Below are positions 47,020 through 59,047 of a stretch of 64,000 nucleotides of DNA, piece after piece (positions within the stretch are counted from its first letter, which is position 1; every line of letters starts with the position of its first letter). The DNA comes from Lantana camara (Eukaryota; Streptophyta; Magnoliopsida; Lamiales; Verbenaceae). The stretch lies in contig CM074861.1 in assembly GCA_037501455.1 (NCBI GenBank), positions 96,139,001 to 96,203,000 of the forward strand. The letters run 5' to 3'. The notes beneath the pieces are model-generated. The model had not been told where the DNA came from. It was given only the letters and a program-made list of their open reading frames with translations, and searched no databases. The translations under genes were made by a program, and so were the position numbers.

Positions 47020-50000
47020 CTAACAAGAGTTGGTCCAAGTGGTTAATGAGTTTATTCCCGAAGGCAAGGTCCCGTGTAACGCCCCGCTTTTCCAGTGTAC
47101 AGATTTTGCCACGTGTCGACTTTCTTGTGTGCTTGATTATGTAATTATATGATTTATGTGGCTTTATTTGCAGCTCCTTTTAAGTTAGGGGCTTGTTTGT
47201 AATTTTCTCTTTCAAGGGTTTTTCGGTCATTTCTCACCCGATCGAGATTTTGACCTCTTTGATCCCTTCAACGCGTTCGGGGCATCGAGACGAGTCCGTA
47301 GACTCTGAGTTTGCCCAATTCTGGCTTTGTTAACCCTTCTTCCGATCGTTCCGTGCGTTGAGGACCCGGGATATAACACCCGGATCCTCGTTATTCGTGC
47401 AAAGAACCTGAGTTTGCTACTTCGTTCTTTCTCTCTCTCCCTCACCCGGCGAAACAAGTTAAACACACACGACACACACACACAAATTCAATCTTCCTCG
47501 TTTCTTGACGGATTTTGACGAACCAATAGTGTTTTTCGATGAGCTCGACGACGCGGTCACAACCGTACCAAAATCTTGGCCCGACGACGAACCGACGGAG
47601 GAGTTATTCTCGAATTTCAGTCGCGCCAGGCCGGTGGTGGCAGGCCGCGACTTCGCCGGCCAATTTCGGCCGTCTCCGGCGGTGGTTCTTCGACACGCAC
47701 CCCTGACCCATGATGAGGACTTCCCGACGTCCCCTTCCACGTTGGCGGCACGGCCAACGACCACCTGACGGCGGCTCACGCGTCGATCAAAGACGACGAC
47801 GGTAGCGCGTGTTACTCTAGCGCCACCAAATGCCGCCCTCCGGCGACTTTTTCAGGCAAGGGTTGGCGGTTTCCAAGGTTCTTCAAGCTCCTGAGTCCAT
47901 TTCCGGCACTGGTTTGGCGAGAAAGTGGCCGGAAATGGGGTTTTCCAACGAGTGGCAGCGGTGGACAAAGGAGGTAGTGGTTCGGCCTTTTCCGGCGGGA
48001 TTTTGGTGATGAGCCCTTCACAAAAGTTACTCGTTTCGACGTGGACAAGCTAACCGTGTTGGTGCCGGTGCGAAAACCGGCCGGTGGTGGTGGACAGGCG
48101 GCTGAACCGGCGGGTCTGAACCAGTCACTGTTCCGACGACTTTTTCCGGCAATTGAGATATGGGTTTCGAAGGGCTCGTTATGGGCTTTCCAATGGTATG
48201 TCCGGATTTCGTTTTCGTTTTACGGTTTGAGTTTAACTGCAATTTTCGTTCTAGGGATTTCGTTCGGTTTTTCATCAACGAAATCCGGTGTGTTTGGCTT
48301 TTTCTGAAATTGTTTGAGGGCTTTTATCGAGCAGGCCGAGACGCACGTTCCTGTCCTTCGGGGGATTTTTTCGGCCACCGGAGGTGGTGGTTTGACGGCT
48401 GTCAGTGGCGGTCCGGCGGGTTTCGGTGGCGGCATTCCGATGCCTTTCGGACAGTGTGTTCTTTTCGTCGTGGTGAGTCTATCACCACTTTCCGTTCGTC
48501 AATCGGACATTTGGTTGATTTTATATGAATTTCTGAAGTTATTATATATTATACGTTAATTGTTTTAAATTGTAATTTGATCTTGTACGCTTAATTAATC
48601 GATGATTATGAATTGTATAATGTATGATAATATGATATGATATATGAAAACTTGAATTCTTATCTCATTGAATTTATGGGCCTCGTTTCATGTCGATTAC
48701 TTATCTTAATTGATTTAATTGTGAATTGTTTGAATATATATGAATTGACATAATTATTCCACATGCTTATTTAATTTGAAATACGAATTTAACGTCCATG
48801 AATCATACATGTAGCTTTAATTGTATGTTTAATTATTATTTGAATCCTGTAAATTGATATATGATTTGATAATTGATTATTGTTTAAACCTTATTGTTTG
48901 ATTTTCTAAATGTTAATAAATTGATGGGCTTCATGATTTAAAATAAATTGAATTCATTTAATTGGTTTACTTGTTTATATAAATTATTTGAGTGTATTAT
49001 GTGACTAATTGCAACGTGAGGCATTAATTGAGCATATGAGCATCTCCACAACACATCATAATTATTATTAATTTCATATGCATGCTATAATATGTCATTC
49101 TACTTCATGTCATCTCATTTCGTGCCGTGCGTCCTATTTGGTTCATATTGAGTCTCCTCTCACTGGTACACATTGTTTATTCTCTGGTACAGTTCGTTTC
49201 CAGGGCGGAGACTTCCAAATTGAATAGGCACCCGTATTACTCAGGATTTATGTCTCGTGGGATTCCAGGTGAGGGTGTTTTCGTTCTAGTTACATATCAA
49301 TCCCTACAACCCTTATGTGATAAGTTTTGGGCCAAAAACCTTATATATATACATATACCATTTTCAAAGTGGAGTCATCGAGTAAACCCTTTTCCAAATG
49401 AATTATGGTTTACGTTCTATTTCTTATGAATTGAAATATTTTGGCGAGATTATGTATGTATGTTATGTTCACGGGCCCAGGAATTCAGTGTATGTGGCTA
49501 TCCGGGGAGGCAAGAGCCGACGGTGATCCCATGTGCTGATTCCATTATGTTTAACGGTGAAACGGACCTCGTCAAGGAGTTTTTGACGAGGAAACGCTAA
49601 CCGGGCTTTGAGGACCCATGAACCTCATAGCCATCATGATATGTTTAGGTGGTCGGGCCTTGCAAACCCGTCCACCGCCGGAGGAAGAAGGTTGGAACTG
49701 ATTTTTATGAGTATGTTTATGTTTATGTATGATTGATATGCACCGTACGGGAAGGCCGGGACACGGATTGCCCAAACAAATATGTTTTATGATATGATAT
49801 ATAACCTGTGTGTATTATGATTTATATTGCATGATCACCTAATTAAAATATCAATGATATGTGTCGTACACAGTCGGAGTTTGGTTGGAGATGATGCACG
49901 CTCACTCGCCGAGCCTTTATGTTTATGTATGAATTATAAATTTAATAAATTTAATATGATTAGTCGTAAAGTCCGAGCATTGCTTTGTTATTTTCTTGTC

Positions 50001-50691
50001 CTCTTTGAGACTAACTTTAAAGAAAACTTTACTTGGGATTTATGACTTGCATGCGCCTGTTTCTATAGTTATGTATCGCTCCTGCTCACTCAGTCTTCTA
50101 GAGACTGACCCCTCTTTCCCCCTTTTTCCAGTTTTCCTTGCAGGTGTTGGTTACTAGGCGGAGTTAGAGTTGTCAAGTCATTGTCCTTGTCTCACTCACT
50201 TACACTCATTGCATACTGTATTGTCTCTAAGTACTGTATTGATTTATTTTGTTGGCCGGAGTGCCCTTATTGAATTGATATTATTTCGGAACAGGTTAGG
50301 ACAGGTTCTGGAGTTAGTTGAACCCGTTGTTATGTTGTTGCATTGTACTGATTCGGGACAGGTTAGGACAGGTGTATTGATTAGTGGAACCCGTATTTAT
50401 ATTCTTGATGGATTTCATTTACTTCTTTGATATTACATAAGTGATTTCCTTGCTTCCGCATTTTGGTTATTGTTTATTGTTCCAGGGTTAGCTTCCGCCT
50501 AGTCAGGACTGTTCTTTTGTTTGTCACCCGTTCGCTGTGAGTCCGACTCATATATGGACTGCCTATTTCATATGTGGATTAGACTCATAGTGCGGGGGAT
50601 GTGGTGCCTATAGTCCCGGGTGCTACATCCCGGGTTCGAATCCCACTTCGGTGTATGTGTGTTAACCCAAAAAAAAAAAAAAAAAAAAAAC
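47020..50691 (+). mobile_element. tRNA-derived SINE, split by a solo LTR
   Basis: Halves 47020-47074 and 50633-50691 join to a ~114-bp element. A-box-like TGGTCCAAGTGGTTAATG (47031-47048). B box GGTTCGAATCC (50633-50643). Short body ending GTGTGTTAACCC, then a poly-A tail (50669-50690). The SINE's own TSD CTCAGATTG lies at 47011-47019 and 50692-50700. RNA polymerase III boxes plus A-tail and TSD are diagnostic of a plant SINE. Confidence 0.85.
47075..50627 (+). mobile_element. Solo LTR, 3.55 kb, inside the SINE
   Basis: Starts TGTAACGCCCCGC and ends CCCGGGTGCTACA. The TSD TCCCG is at 47070-47074 and 50628-50632. No internal domain, primer site or second LTR, so it is an LTR-LTR recombination product. 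It is GC-rich at 47500-48480, then AT-rich, then has a U5-like end (about 50400-50627: GGACAGGTTAGGACAGGTGT, TGCGGGGGATGTG) that matches the LARD-like LTRs. ORFs within it (for example 47505-47768, 48160-48528) have no recognisable domain. Confidence 0.9.
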
Positions 50692-50700
50692 CTCAGATTG

Positions 50701-51094
50701 ACAAAGGAGAGAGAGAGCGCGAAAGTTTTTTCTCAGATTGATGAAGATTGACGAAGGAGAGAGAGAGCAAAACAGGAGCCAGTTAATTTCACCTTCTTCC
50801 TCTTCCGATTTCTCCTTTAACGGCGAATTTCTCTGCTAAACGGGTCAAATTTTCTTAGCGGATTATCCGATTCGGCACCAATCGAATTCGGTCTACACGA
50901 GTTCAGATTCGATCATCCATTTTTCTTATCAGATTCAGAATATGCACATTCGCTCCGAATCCAACCCGTTGATAACCTTAGTCACAACCATATACATGAA
51001 ATCACACTATTTTTTTTTAAGCGTGTAAGTCATTTTTACACTGGGTACTGAAGATGCTTTACACGTGAATCTCTCTCAACTTAATTTTTTATAT
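50701..51094. other. Non-coding DNA with short duplications
   Basis: 'tcagattgacaaaggagagagagagc' is repeated in variant form at 50694 and 50733. 50870-50990 carries CGAATTCGG/GATTCGATC words like 46455-46620. No gene is visible. Confidence 0.5.
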
Positions 51095-53160
51095 CCATAA
51101 GTAGAGGTGACAAGTGGGTGGATTGGACTGGGTTTGGTGCTGGGTTCATATGGGCTGGGCTTAAATGAGTTGGTTCTAAAATAGGTTCTATTTTAATAGG
51201 TTCATAATGAGTTCAGTTTTAAATGGGTTACGACGGATTTTAATAGTTTGCTAATAGGTTCAATAATGGGTTTTTAATGGGTTCGTACTCAATCCAAGTA
51301 CCTAAAATATACCCTTCACTAATACATTTTATCTGTTTAAGACCAATTTGACCCAATTAACCTTTTTACAACCTGTTTATCATGTTTTGAACACGTTTGA
51401 TCCGTTTAGACAATTTTATGCCCGTTTGTTCATTTTTCGACCTATTTTGAAATCGTTTGACCCATTTGGGGTTTGTTTTCACTGTTTTTCAACCTGTTTG
51501 ACCTATTTGTAACTTATTTGACCCATTTTGAGCTTGTTTTACCCGTTTTTTCACATGTTCGACTTATTTTTTACTCATTTGATACGTTTTGGGCCCATTT
51601 TACTCTTTTTCCAACATTTTCAACCCATTTCAAACTCATTTGACACGTTTTAGGCTTGTTTCGCCTATTTTTCAACCTACTTGATCAACCTATGTTGGAC
51701 TCATTTGACATGTTTTGGGCTTATTTCACCAATTTTTCGAGTTGTTTAACCTATTTTGGACTCGTTTGACACATTTTGGGCGTATTTAATCTATTTTTAG
51801 ACCCTTTCAATCTAATTTGTAGTTGTTCCTTCCATTTTGGGCCAGTTTCACCCATTTTTGAATATGGTTGACCTATTTTGGAATTTTTAGACCCATTTTG
51901 GGCCAGTTTCACTTGTTTTTCAACCTGTTCGACCTAGTTTAGACTCATTTGACCTGGTTTGGGTCCATTTTACCAAATCTTTTACCCGTTCGACATAATT
52001 TGGACTCGTCAACTAGTTTTAGGCCACTTTTACATATTTTTAGATATGTTTAGCATAGTTTAGACCTACTTAATCTATTTGGGATCTATTTCACTCATTT
52101 GGATTCATTTTACCTATTTTGAATCCAATTCATTAGTTTAGTTTAGATTCATTTGACCCGTTTTGGATTCATTTTACCTATTTTAGATCCATTGGACCCA
52201 TCTTGAATCTTTTTCATCCATTTGCATCCATTTTCACCCATTTTGAATCAAATTTGAGCAATTTGAATTGATTGGACCTATTTTGGATCCCTTTGACCTA
52301 TTTGGATTCATTTAACTCGTTTTAGATCCATTTTGTCCATTTTGGATCCATTTGACTCGTTTTGTATTCATTTTACATATTTTGGATCCATTTGACCATT
52401 TTGGATTCATTTAACCTGTTTGGATCCATTTAACTCGTTTTAAATTTATTTGACCCGTTTGGATCCATTTTATCCATTTTGTATTCATTGGATGTATTTG
52501 ACCTGTTCGAATTTATTTTATCTATTTTGAATCCATTGAACCTATTTGAATTTATTTGACCCATTTGGATTAATTTTATCCATTTTGGATCCAAAACAGG
52601 TCTAATAGGTTTAACATAGATCGACAAACCAAAAAATAGGTCGAACGGATTAAAAATAGGGCTAACAAGTCAAAAATGGGTGAAATAGTCCAATATCGAT
52701 CTAAAGTGTCCAAAATATATCAAATTGATTGAAAAATAGGCGAAACAAGTTCAAAATGGGTCAAACAAGTCCAAAATTAGTTGAATAAGTAAAAAAAGGA
52801 TCAAATTGGTCTAATATAAGTCGAACATATCAAAAATTGGGTGAAGCAAGTCCAAAATGGGCTAAATGAGTACAAAATAGATCGAACAGGTCAAAAAAGC
52901 CAGTAATAAGGGTGCAAAATGAGTCCAATATATGTTGAATATATCGGAAAACGTGTGAAACGAGCCAAAAATGGGTAAAATAAGTCTAAAATAGATCGAA
53001 CAGGTTGAAAAACGGGCGAAATTGATTGAAAATGGGCCAAAAGAGACTAAAATAGATCGAACAGATTGAACAAGGGCAAAATTGATCCAAAATGGTCAAA
53101 CAAGTCTAAAATAGATAGAACATGTTGAAAAATAGGTCAAACAGATCTAAAATCGTGTTT
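51095..53160. repeat. Degenerate minisatellite with inverted halves
   Basis: From about 51300 to 52590 the plus strand repeats variants of TTTGACCCATTTTGGATCC roughly every 20-30 bp. From about 52590 to 53160 the same words appear reverse-complemented (CCAAAATGGGTCAAACAAG types). The region could fold back on itself. The short ORF at 52430-52627 (minus) is a product of the repeat. Confidence 0.8.
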
Positions 53161-53348
53161 ATGTGTGAAACTACGTGTAAAATTATGTTAGTGTGTGTAA
53201 AAAATGTGTTAATATGTGAAAATGTATGTAAAATTGTGTTAGTATGTGTAAATGTGTGTAAAAAATGTGTAATTATGTTTAAGAAGTTTATGTTATAGAA
53301 ATATAATATTTAATTTATGGGAACGATAAAATAGTAATAAAATATTAA
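53161..53348. repeat. Short GTGTGTAAA tandem tract and AT-rich flank
   Basis: 53161-53275 repeats 'tgtgttagtatgtgtaaa' variants about five times. 53276-53348 is AT-rich and ends in AAATATTAA, the left target duplication of the adjacent MITE. Confidence 0.6.
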
Positions 53349-53873
53349 GGGCTAATTGCGGATACCCCCTCATCCTTTAGTCCTTAGTGCGCTATGCCCC
53401 TTAATATTTGAATTAGTGTGATTACCCCCTAACCTTTAATAAATATCACATTTAACCCCTTTTTACAAACTTTGACCGTCGATTTCTCATCCGTTAAGGC
53501 GATCCAAGTTTGAAGACCATCGCCATCGTATTCTTCTCTCCAAGGAGAACAAAGCTCATACCCTAGTCGACCCTATTAGCCTCAGAAAGCCACTATAATG
53601 CTTTGTCTGCGATGTGCCATCGTTGACCGATGATTTCTACTTCGTCGGTTGTCGAATTTTGGTTCCGAGACCATTGTTGTGTTCCTTGAGTTGAGAACTT
53701 CAATTTGATATATAATATCAACACATTTGAAATCTATTTCGTACAAATTTATTTTGCTAATGGGTTTAAGTGTGACATTTTTCGAAGGTTAAGGGGGCAA
53801 TTGCACCAATTCAAAAGTTAGGGGGCAAAGCACACTAAGCCCTAAAGGACAGGGGGGTGTCTGGGATTAGCCC
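53349..53873. mobile_element. Second MULE-type MITE
   Basis: 525 bp, starts GGGCTAATTGCGGATACC and ends GGGATTAGCCC. Imperfect inverted repeats of about 110 bp ('ccttagtgcgctatgcccctta' pairs with the right end). Flanks AAATATTAA and AAATATAAT match at 7 of 9 positions, fitting a decayed 9-bp TSD. It inserted into the edge of the minisatellite. No coding region. Confidence 0.75.
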
Positions 53874-54052
53874 AAATATAATTGAGCTTAAACCATTAAA
53901 AATCAAACTCAAAACCAATATTAACTCAACTTAACGCATGAATGATCCAATACTCTCTTAACCCATTATTAACAAAACCCTATTCATTTTCATATATAAA
54001 TTATATGTACATTGATATTAGGAGTCTCAATTTCGAACCCAACCCATGATGG
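53874..54052. other. AT-rich non-coding DNA
   Basis: Nothing coding is visible. It may continue the flank of the minisatellite ('taacccattattaac' words). Confidence 0.5.
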
Positions 54053-55631
54053 TGTTTAATCCAAGGTGGAAAACTCCAACACTTTAGAATTTATATAAAC
54101 GGGAAACAGAGGTGGTAGGCTCAAACGAAGGTCACCGAAAATGATGGGTTCTACCTGCTAGGAACAAACACTCATGAGTCAGAAGGCCAAGCTGAGGGAA
54201 CTGGGGGTGATACCTAGTTTGGCTCTCCGACGCTCAAGTCAGACAGTGAAGAAGGAGAAGGAATATGAAAACAGAGCTTGAGTAATGGAGGCTTACTTAC
54301 AGAGTATGTATGGGATCCGCATATTTATAGTTGAGGATCAAGGCCCTTTTGGTAATTGTTGACATGTGGTCCTGCATTGATATTGCCCTAGACACGTGGC
54401 GCAGTCAGGAGCCTCTGAGATCTTCTGCAAAAGCCTAAGAAAAGGTTGGTGGCGGTAACAGTGGCAGGTGTGTAGGTATGTACAATGTGTCAGAGAGCCT
54501 TTTGAGGTTGTTACCGAGGGCTAGGCACGCTTGGGTTTGGTTAAGGACTTCTGTAGGCCCGCTTAGTCCAAGGGGATGTTCGGGCCGGAAGTCTGGATAT
54601 GAAGAGGGGCCTTATTCTTTTTGAAGTCCGAGGATCCCCGAGCGTCAATAAAGAAGTGACTTGAAAATGGATTATGGTGCTCGTATTTGGAGTCTAACTT
54701 CTTCGCTCGGGGGGGAAGGGGATCAAGGTCCTTTCAGAAGTTGGAAGTAGTTATTCTCTCGAGGGGATATCCTAGCTCAAGGGATGGTTTGGAGCATGCT
54801 GGATGTGCCATGTTGGGCCACGTGTCGCCTGCATGTCCCAAGCGCATTTCTGCCTCATCATTTGCCCCTCCTCAATTCTGTAATTCATAGTAATATAGAC
54901 TGTAGAATTCAAATCTTTTTAAATCTCGAGGGCCCATCCTTGGCAGGGAGACCTTACGCTCGGGAGTTCAGTTATGGGAATGCATTTAATGCGGTTTTTT
55001 CATCTAGACCACTCGAAACGCAAATCATTTAATGCTGATGGGGCGCATGGGTATGCCTTTCAGGAAACGGCACATGTTTTGTAGAACGTGTGTGATGGTT
55101 CCCAAAAGTGGGCAGTTGCCTAGGCGGGAATGATTGCAAGTTTTGCCTAAGGAATTTGTCAATAATAAACACGAGGGACCCCCTCTCCGAGGGTACCCTG
55201 GTTACTTGTTAAATTCCTTGTGTGGGAAAATTCCTAAGGAATTTTTTAATGAAGAACTCGAGGGACCCCCTCTCCAAGGGTACCCTGGTAACTTGATAAA
55301 TTACTTGTGTGGAAAATTTCCTAAGGAATTTGTTAATAAAGAACGCGAGGGACCCCCTCTCCGAGGGTACCCTGGTTACTTGATAAATTCCTTGTGTGGA
55401 AAATTTCCTAAGAAATTTGTTAATAACTTCGTTATTCCGAGCACGTGCTAGACGATGGTCCTATTGACCACTGGTGGTGAACCTTCCTTTGTCTAAGGGA
55501 TACGCTGACCTTGGATTATGAAGTACGCCTTATATGATATTTTCTTGTCTAAAAGAAGTGCATTCCATTCTCTGATAAAGGATTACGTTGAGCCTCGGAA
55601 TGGGATTTTACAAATGTGCTCTTTCAGAAAT
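54053..55631 (-). mobile_element. 3' LTR and 3' untranslated part of Tat gypsy element (minus)
   Basis: The minus strand reads through a TATA box (complement of 54329-54338, CATATTTATAG on plus), then the conserved Tat-like 'gacttgagcgtcggag' (complement at 54224-54239). This places an LTR in minus orientation. The TG at 54053 is a tentative outer boundary. The inner LTR boundary was not found. The 87-bp repeat lies inside this stretch. Confidence 0.6.
55146..55428. repeat. 87-bp tandem repeat, 3.2 copies
   Basis: Units start CCTAAGGAATTTGT at 55146, 55233, 55320 and 55407, exactly 87 bp apart, each with GGGACCCCCTCTCC and GAGGGTACCCTGG. Because 87 is a multiple of 3, the plus strand stays open as a 29-residue repeat (EGPPLRGYPGYL). 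Tandem repeats between pol and the 3' LTR are typical of Tat-clade elements. Confidence 0.92.
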
Positions 55632-56950
55632 TTAAACATAAAACCATCGAAGGTTGCATGCATTCTATGGTTGAGGGAGGCGCTCTCCTTGAAGTGTTTC
55701 CAGTAGGTAGGTATTGTTGGCTCTTACTTGGGTGATTTTGAATGGTCCTTCCCAATTTGGGTCCAACTTGCCCACGTGCCTTGACGCTTCGACTTTCTTT
55801 AACACCAGGTCCCTCAGCTGGAACGTTCTCTCTCTAACTCGTTTATTATATTGTCGTGCCACTAAGGCTTTGTATTTGTGGATACCTGTCCAAGCGTTAT
55901 CTCTTTTTTTCTTCGACCAAATCAAGTTCGAGCATTCTGTTTTCTTCGTTGGCTATAAACTCGAAGCAAGTAACCCGTGCGGACTCTTGAGAAATTTCTG
56001 TAGGTATCATGGCTTCTGAACCGTATACGAGGGAGTACGGAGTATCACCCGTGGCAGCCCGGGGCATTGTGCGAGAGGCCCATAATGCTCCTTATAGCTT
56101 TTCAGCCCATTCACCTTTCTTGCTTTCAAGCATTGTTTTCAAATTCTGTAAGATGATTCTATTAGTTACTTCCGCTTGACCATTGGCTTGAGGGTGTCCT
56201 ATGGAAGTGAACCGCTGCTCAATGCCCAATTTTGAGCACCACTCTCGGGTATCTACTGCGATAAATTGAGATCCATTATAAAAAATCAGCACCCTCGGAA
56301 TGCCGTATCTACAGATGATGTTTCTCTATATGAAATCCTTGACAACACGGAAAGTGATCTTGGCAACTGCTTCTGGCTCCGCCCATTTGGCGAAGTAGTC
56401 TACTGTTAGGATAACAAACTTCTTCTGTCCTACAACAATTAGCAGAGATCCCATGATATCAATGTCCCACTGATCAAATGACCAAGCAACATCTACGGGA
56501 ATCATTTGAGCCGCGGGTAGCTGTGGAATGTTGGAGTAGAACTGGCATTTAGGGTATTTCTTGGAAAAAGCGATTACATCTTGTAGAACTGTGGGCCAAT
56601 AGAAGCCACTTCTCAAAATATTTTTAGGAAGAATGCGTCCCCTCCGAGTGATTCCCACAACTTCCACTGTGAACATGCTCTAAAACCTCTTTGGTCTGCG
56701 AGGGCCTCAGGCATTTCATAGGGGGACCTTGATATGACCCTTTGAAGAGCCATCCTTCCTGATCTAGGAAAAATCGAGGGGCCTTATTCCTGATCTTCCT
56801 GGCCTCCACCTTATCCATAGGGCAAACACCGTTCCTAATGAATCTGATGATATCGTCGAGACAATAGCGCTTTGATGGGTCAATCATGGTCACTTCTTGA
56901 GGGGGCGTCCTTTCTCTTATCAAGGGTTCTTCCGTTCTGAGAAAAGTAAT
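55632..56950 (-). pseudogene. Tat gypsy integrase remnant
   Basis: Minus-strand pieces in order: FLDQEGWLFKGSYQG and a damaged HHCC zinc region (56624-56950); SGFYWPTVLQDVIAF and DQWDIDIMGSLLIV (56326-56676); FYNGSQFI and GHPQANGQAEVTNR (56092-56292); and the C-terminal GKLDPNWEGPFKI (55665-55925). The second catalytic Asp is replaced by Tyr (FYNGSQF instead of the usual SDNG type). The final Trp is TAG, and the true stop of the family would be at 55632. Stops and frameshifts separate the pieces, so the enzyme is dead. Confidence 0.9.
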
Positions 56951-57430
56951 GGAGCGGTCACACGTCCCCTCAATGGCGGAGGCAAACTTGGATAGGGCAT
57001 CCGCACACTCGTTTTCTGCCCTCGGAACTTGTAACAGATAAAACTCGCTGAACTTGCTAATGATTTCTTTAGCTTTTCCCAAATATTACACCATGGTGGC
57101 TTCTCGAGCTTCATATGCTCCCTCAATTTGGCTTGCGATCAGTTGTGAGTCCACGTAAGTAGGATCCAAGATGCTTCATTTTTTACGGTGATCCTAAGCC
57201 CTTGGATGAGAGCTTTATACTCTGCCTCATTGTTGGTAATTTGGAAATCCAATCTGATAGAAAAATCTAGTTTAACTCTGTAGGGGGTCTCTAAGAGACA
57301 CCCCTTCTCCTTCCCCTTGAGAGGCCGATGAGCCATCTGTGTGCAAGAGCCATAAACCCTGATTCTCCTAGGTAAAGGCTCTAGCGCAAAACATTCAACT
57401 AGCAGATCAGTAATCACCTGTACTTGTATG
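56951..57430 (-). pseudogene. Tat gypsy second RNase H (archaeal-type) remnant
   Basis: Contains RLDFQITNNEAEYKALIQGL (57139-57417) and LQVPRAENECADALSKFASA (56950-57082). These are the core motifs of the additional RNase H carried by Tat/Ogre-Retand elements, and they distinguish this clade from other gypsy elements. Broken by a frameshift near 57110. Confidence 0.82.
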
Positions 57431-57962
57431 GCCGTCCTCGGTTAGTAACTGATGTCAAACTGGCTCAGCTTAATTGCTCATTTGATTAACCTTCCTGAAA
57501 CATCAGGTTTTGACAAGACTTGCCTCAACGGTTGGTCTATGAGCACCGTAATGAAATGGGCTTGGAAATACGGCCTCAGCCTCTGTGATGCATTTACAGG
57601 GAGAATGCAAACTTCTCAATCTCTAGATATTTCTTTTCCGCACCCTGTAATGTTTTATTCCAATAATAGATTGGTAGGTGCTTGTGCTCGCGCATTACCA
57701 CAAGGACGGCGTTCGTTGCTTCCTGGGAAACTGAGAGGTAAAAGCAGAGACGTGCACGAGAGGTAGGCTTTCATATCCTGCAATGCCTTCTTGCATTCCC
57801 TTGTCCATGCGAAGTTTCGAAAGTTGCGCAATATCTTGAAGAATGGTAAGTTCTGTCTGCGGAGTGAGATATGAACCTGTTGAGGGAGATTATCTTCCCT
57901 ACCAAGACTTACACTTCTCTAAAGTTCCGAGGGGAAGGGATTTTCAAGACGGCCTTGATTTT
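57431..57962 (-). pseudogene. Tat gypsy RT connection / first RNase H, strongly decayed
   Basis: Minus-strand frames show scattered pol-like phrases but many stops. It lies in the expected position between RT and the second RNase H. The plus-strand ORF at 57452-57766 is a shadow. Confidence 0.55.
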
Positions 57963-58685
57963 TTAGGGATTGGCCTCAATTCCTCGCTGACTGACCACAT
58001 ATCCCAGAAACTTGTCCCCTCGAACTCTAAAGGTACACTTGGAGGGATTTAATTTCATGCCATACTGGCGTAGTATATCAAAGGTTCGTTTCAGATCCTC
58101 CAGATAGGAATGCTCTCGCTCGCTCTTGACGATCATGTTGTCTACATACAGTTCCATGGAACTGCTTATCTCGTGCTTGAACATCTTGTTAACATGGAGT
58201 TGATATGTTGCCCCTGCATTCTTCAATCCAAACGGCATGACTAGGAAACAATTCACCCCGAGATGCACGACAAAGGAGGTTTTCGAGCGATCCTCGAGGG
58301 CCATAAAAATCTAATGATACCCTTGAAATACGTCTATCATGCTCATTAATTCGCAGCCTACCATTGAGTCTACCAGCTGGTCAATTCGAGGCAGGGGATA
58401 CGGATCCATAGGGTAAGCCTTATTAAGATCTTTAAAGTCATTGCACATCCTCCATTTGTTGGAACTTTTCGGTACAAGGACAACGTTACACAGCCACTCA
58501 GGGTATAAGATGGGTTCAATATTCTGAGCCTCGAGGAGCTTGTTCACCTTCTCTTCAATAATCTTCCGCCGAAATCCATTGGCATCTCTTTTCTTCTGCT
58601 TGATAGACTTAAAGGCAGGGTCCACGTTGAGCCTATGGACGATAATACTGGGGTCAATCCCAGTGAGATCCGATGCCTTCCACAT
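57963..58685 (-). pseudogene. Tat gypsy reverse transcriptase remnant
   Basis: Two frames: VLVPKSSNKWRMCNDFKDLN and YPLPRIDQLVDSMVG (58311-58685), then KTSFVVHLGVNCFLVMPFGL and MELYVDNMIVKS (57963-58304). They are separated by a TAG in place of Gln in the GYHQI motif. The catalytic YVDD reads YVDN, so the polymerase would be inactive even without the stop. Confidence 0.92.
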
Positions 58686-59047
58686 TAAAACGTGAAGGTT
58701 TCCGTCAGAAATTCGATCATCATAATCTGAGAGGGTCCAGAGAGGTTGGAGCCGATTTGTGGAGTTTTATCCTTGTTGCCCGGCTCAAGTTCAATAGTTA
58801 AAAACTTTTCGGTTGGCTCTATCCGTGCCTCGGGCCGAGGAGTTTCAAGCGCACTTTTCTTTCTGGTGAGGCGGTTATCCCCACCCTCGGGCTTGTCCTC
58901 ACCGATGTCTTCGTCTGAGGATGCCTCCACTGCTTCGACCGGACCACCCTCTACACTGCCCGTAGATCTCTTTTTATTCTTCTTTTTGTAGAGTTTTACT
59001 CGTTTTCGGGTAGGGCCGTCTTTGTAGCAGCCCGCACGGTAGGTCAC
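58686..59047 (-). pseudogene. Tat gypsy gag-pro/pol linker, cut by element D
   Basis: A 120-residue open stretch with a basic segment (RKRVKLYKKKNKKRS) and an acidic segment (ASSDEDIGEDKPEGGDN), leading into the RT frame. It is open right up to the LTR of D at 59048, so the rest of the gypsy element should lie beyond D, outside the window. Confidence 0.7.

Noticed and set aside
47227..48559. Many ORFs of 63-122 codons in the solo LTR
   Set aside because: GC-rich LTR body, no domain, overlapping frames on both strands, and the whole lies within a delimited LTR.
49127..49429. 100-codon ORF in the solo LTR
   Set aside because: Corresponds to LTR sequence partly shared with the LARD LTRs (complement of 'cacctggaataccaagagacaag'), where it is not open.
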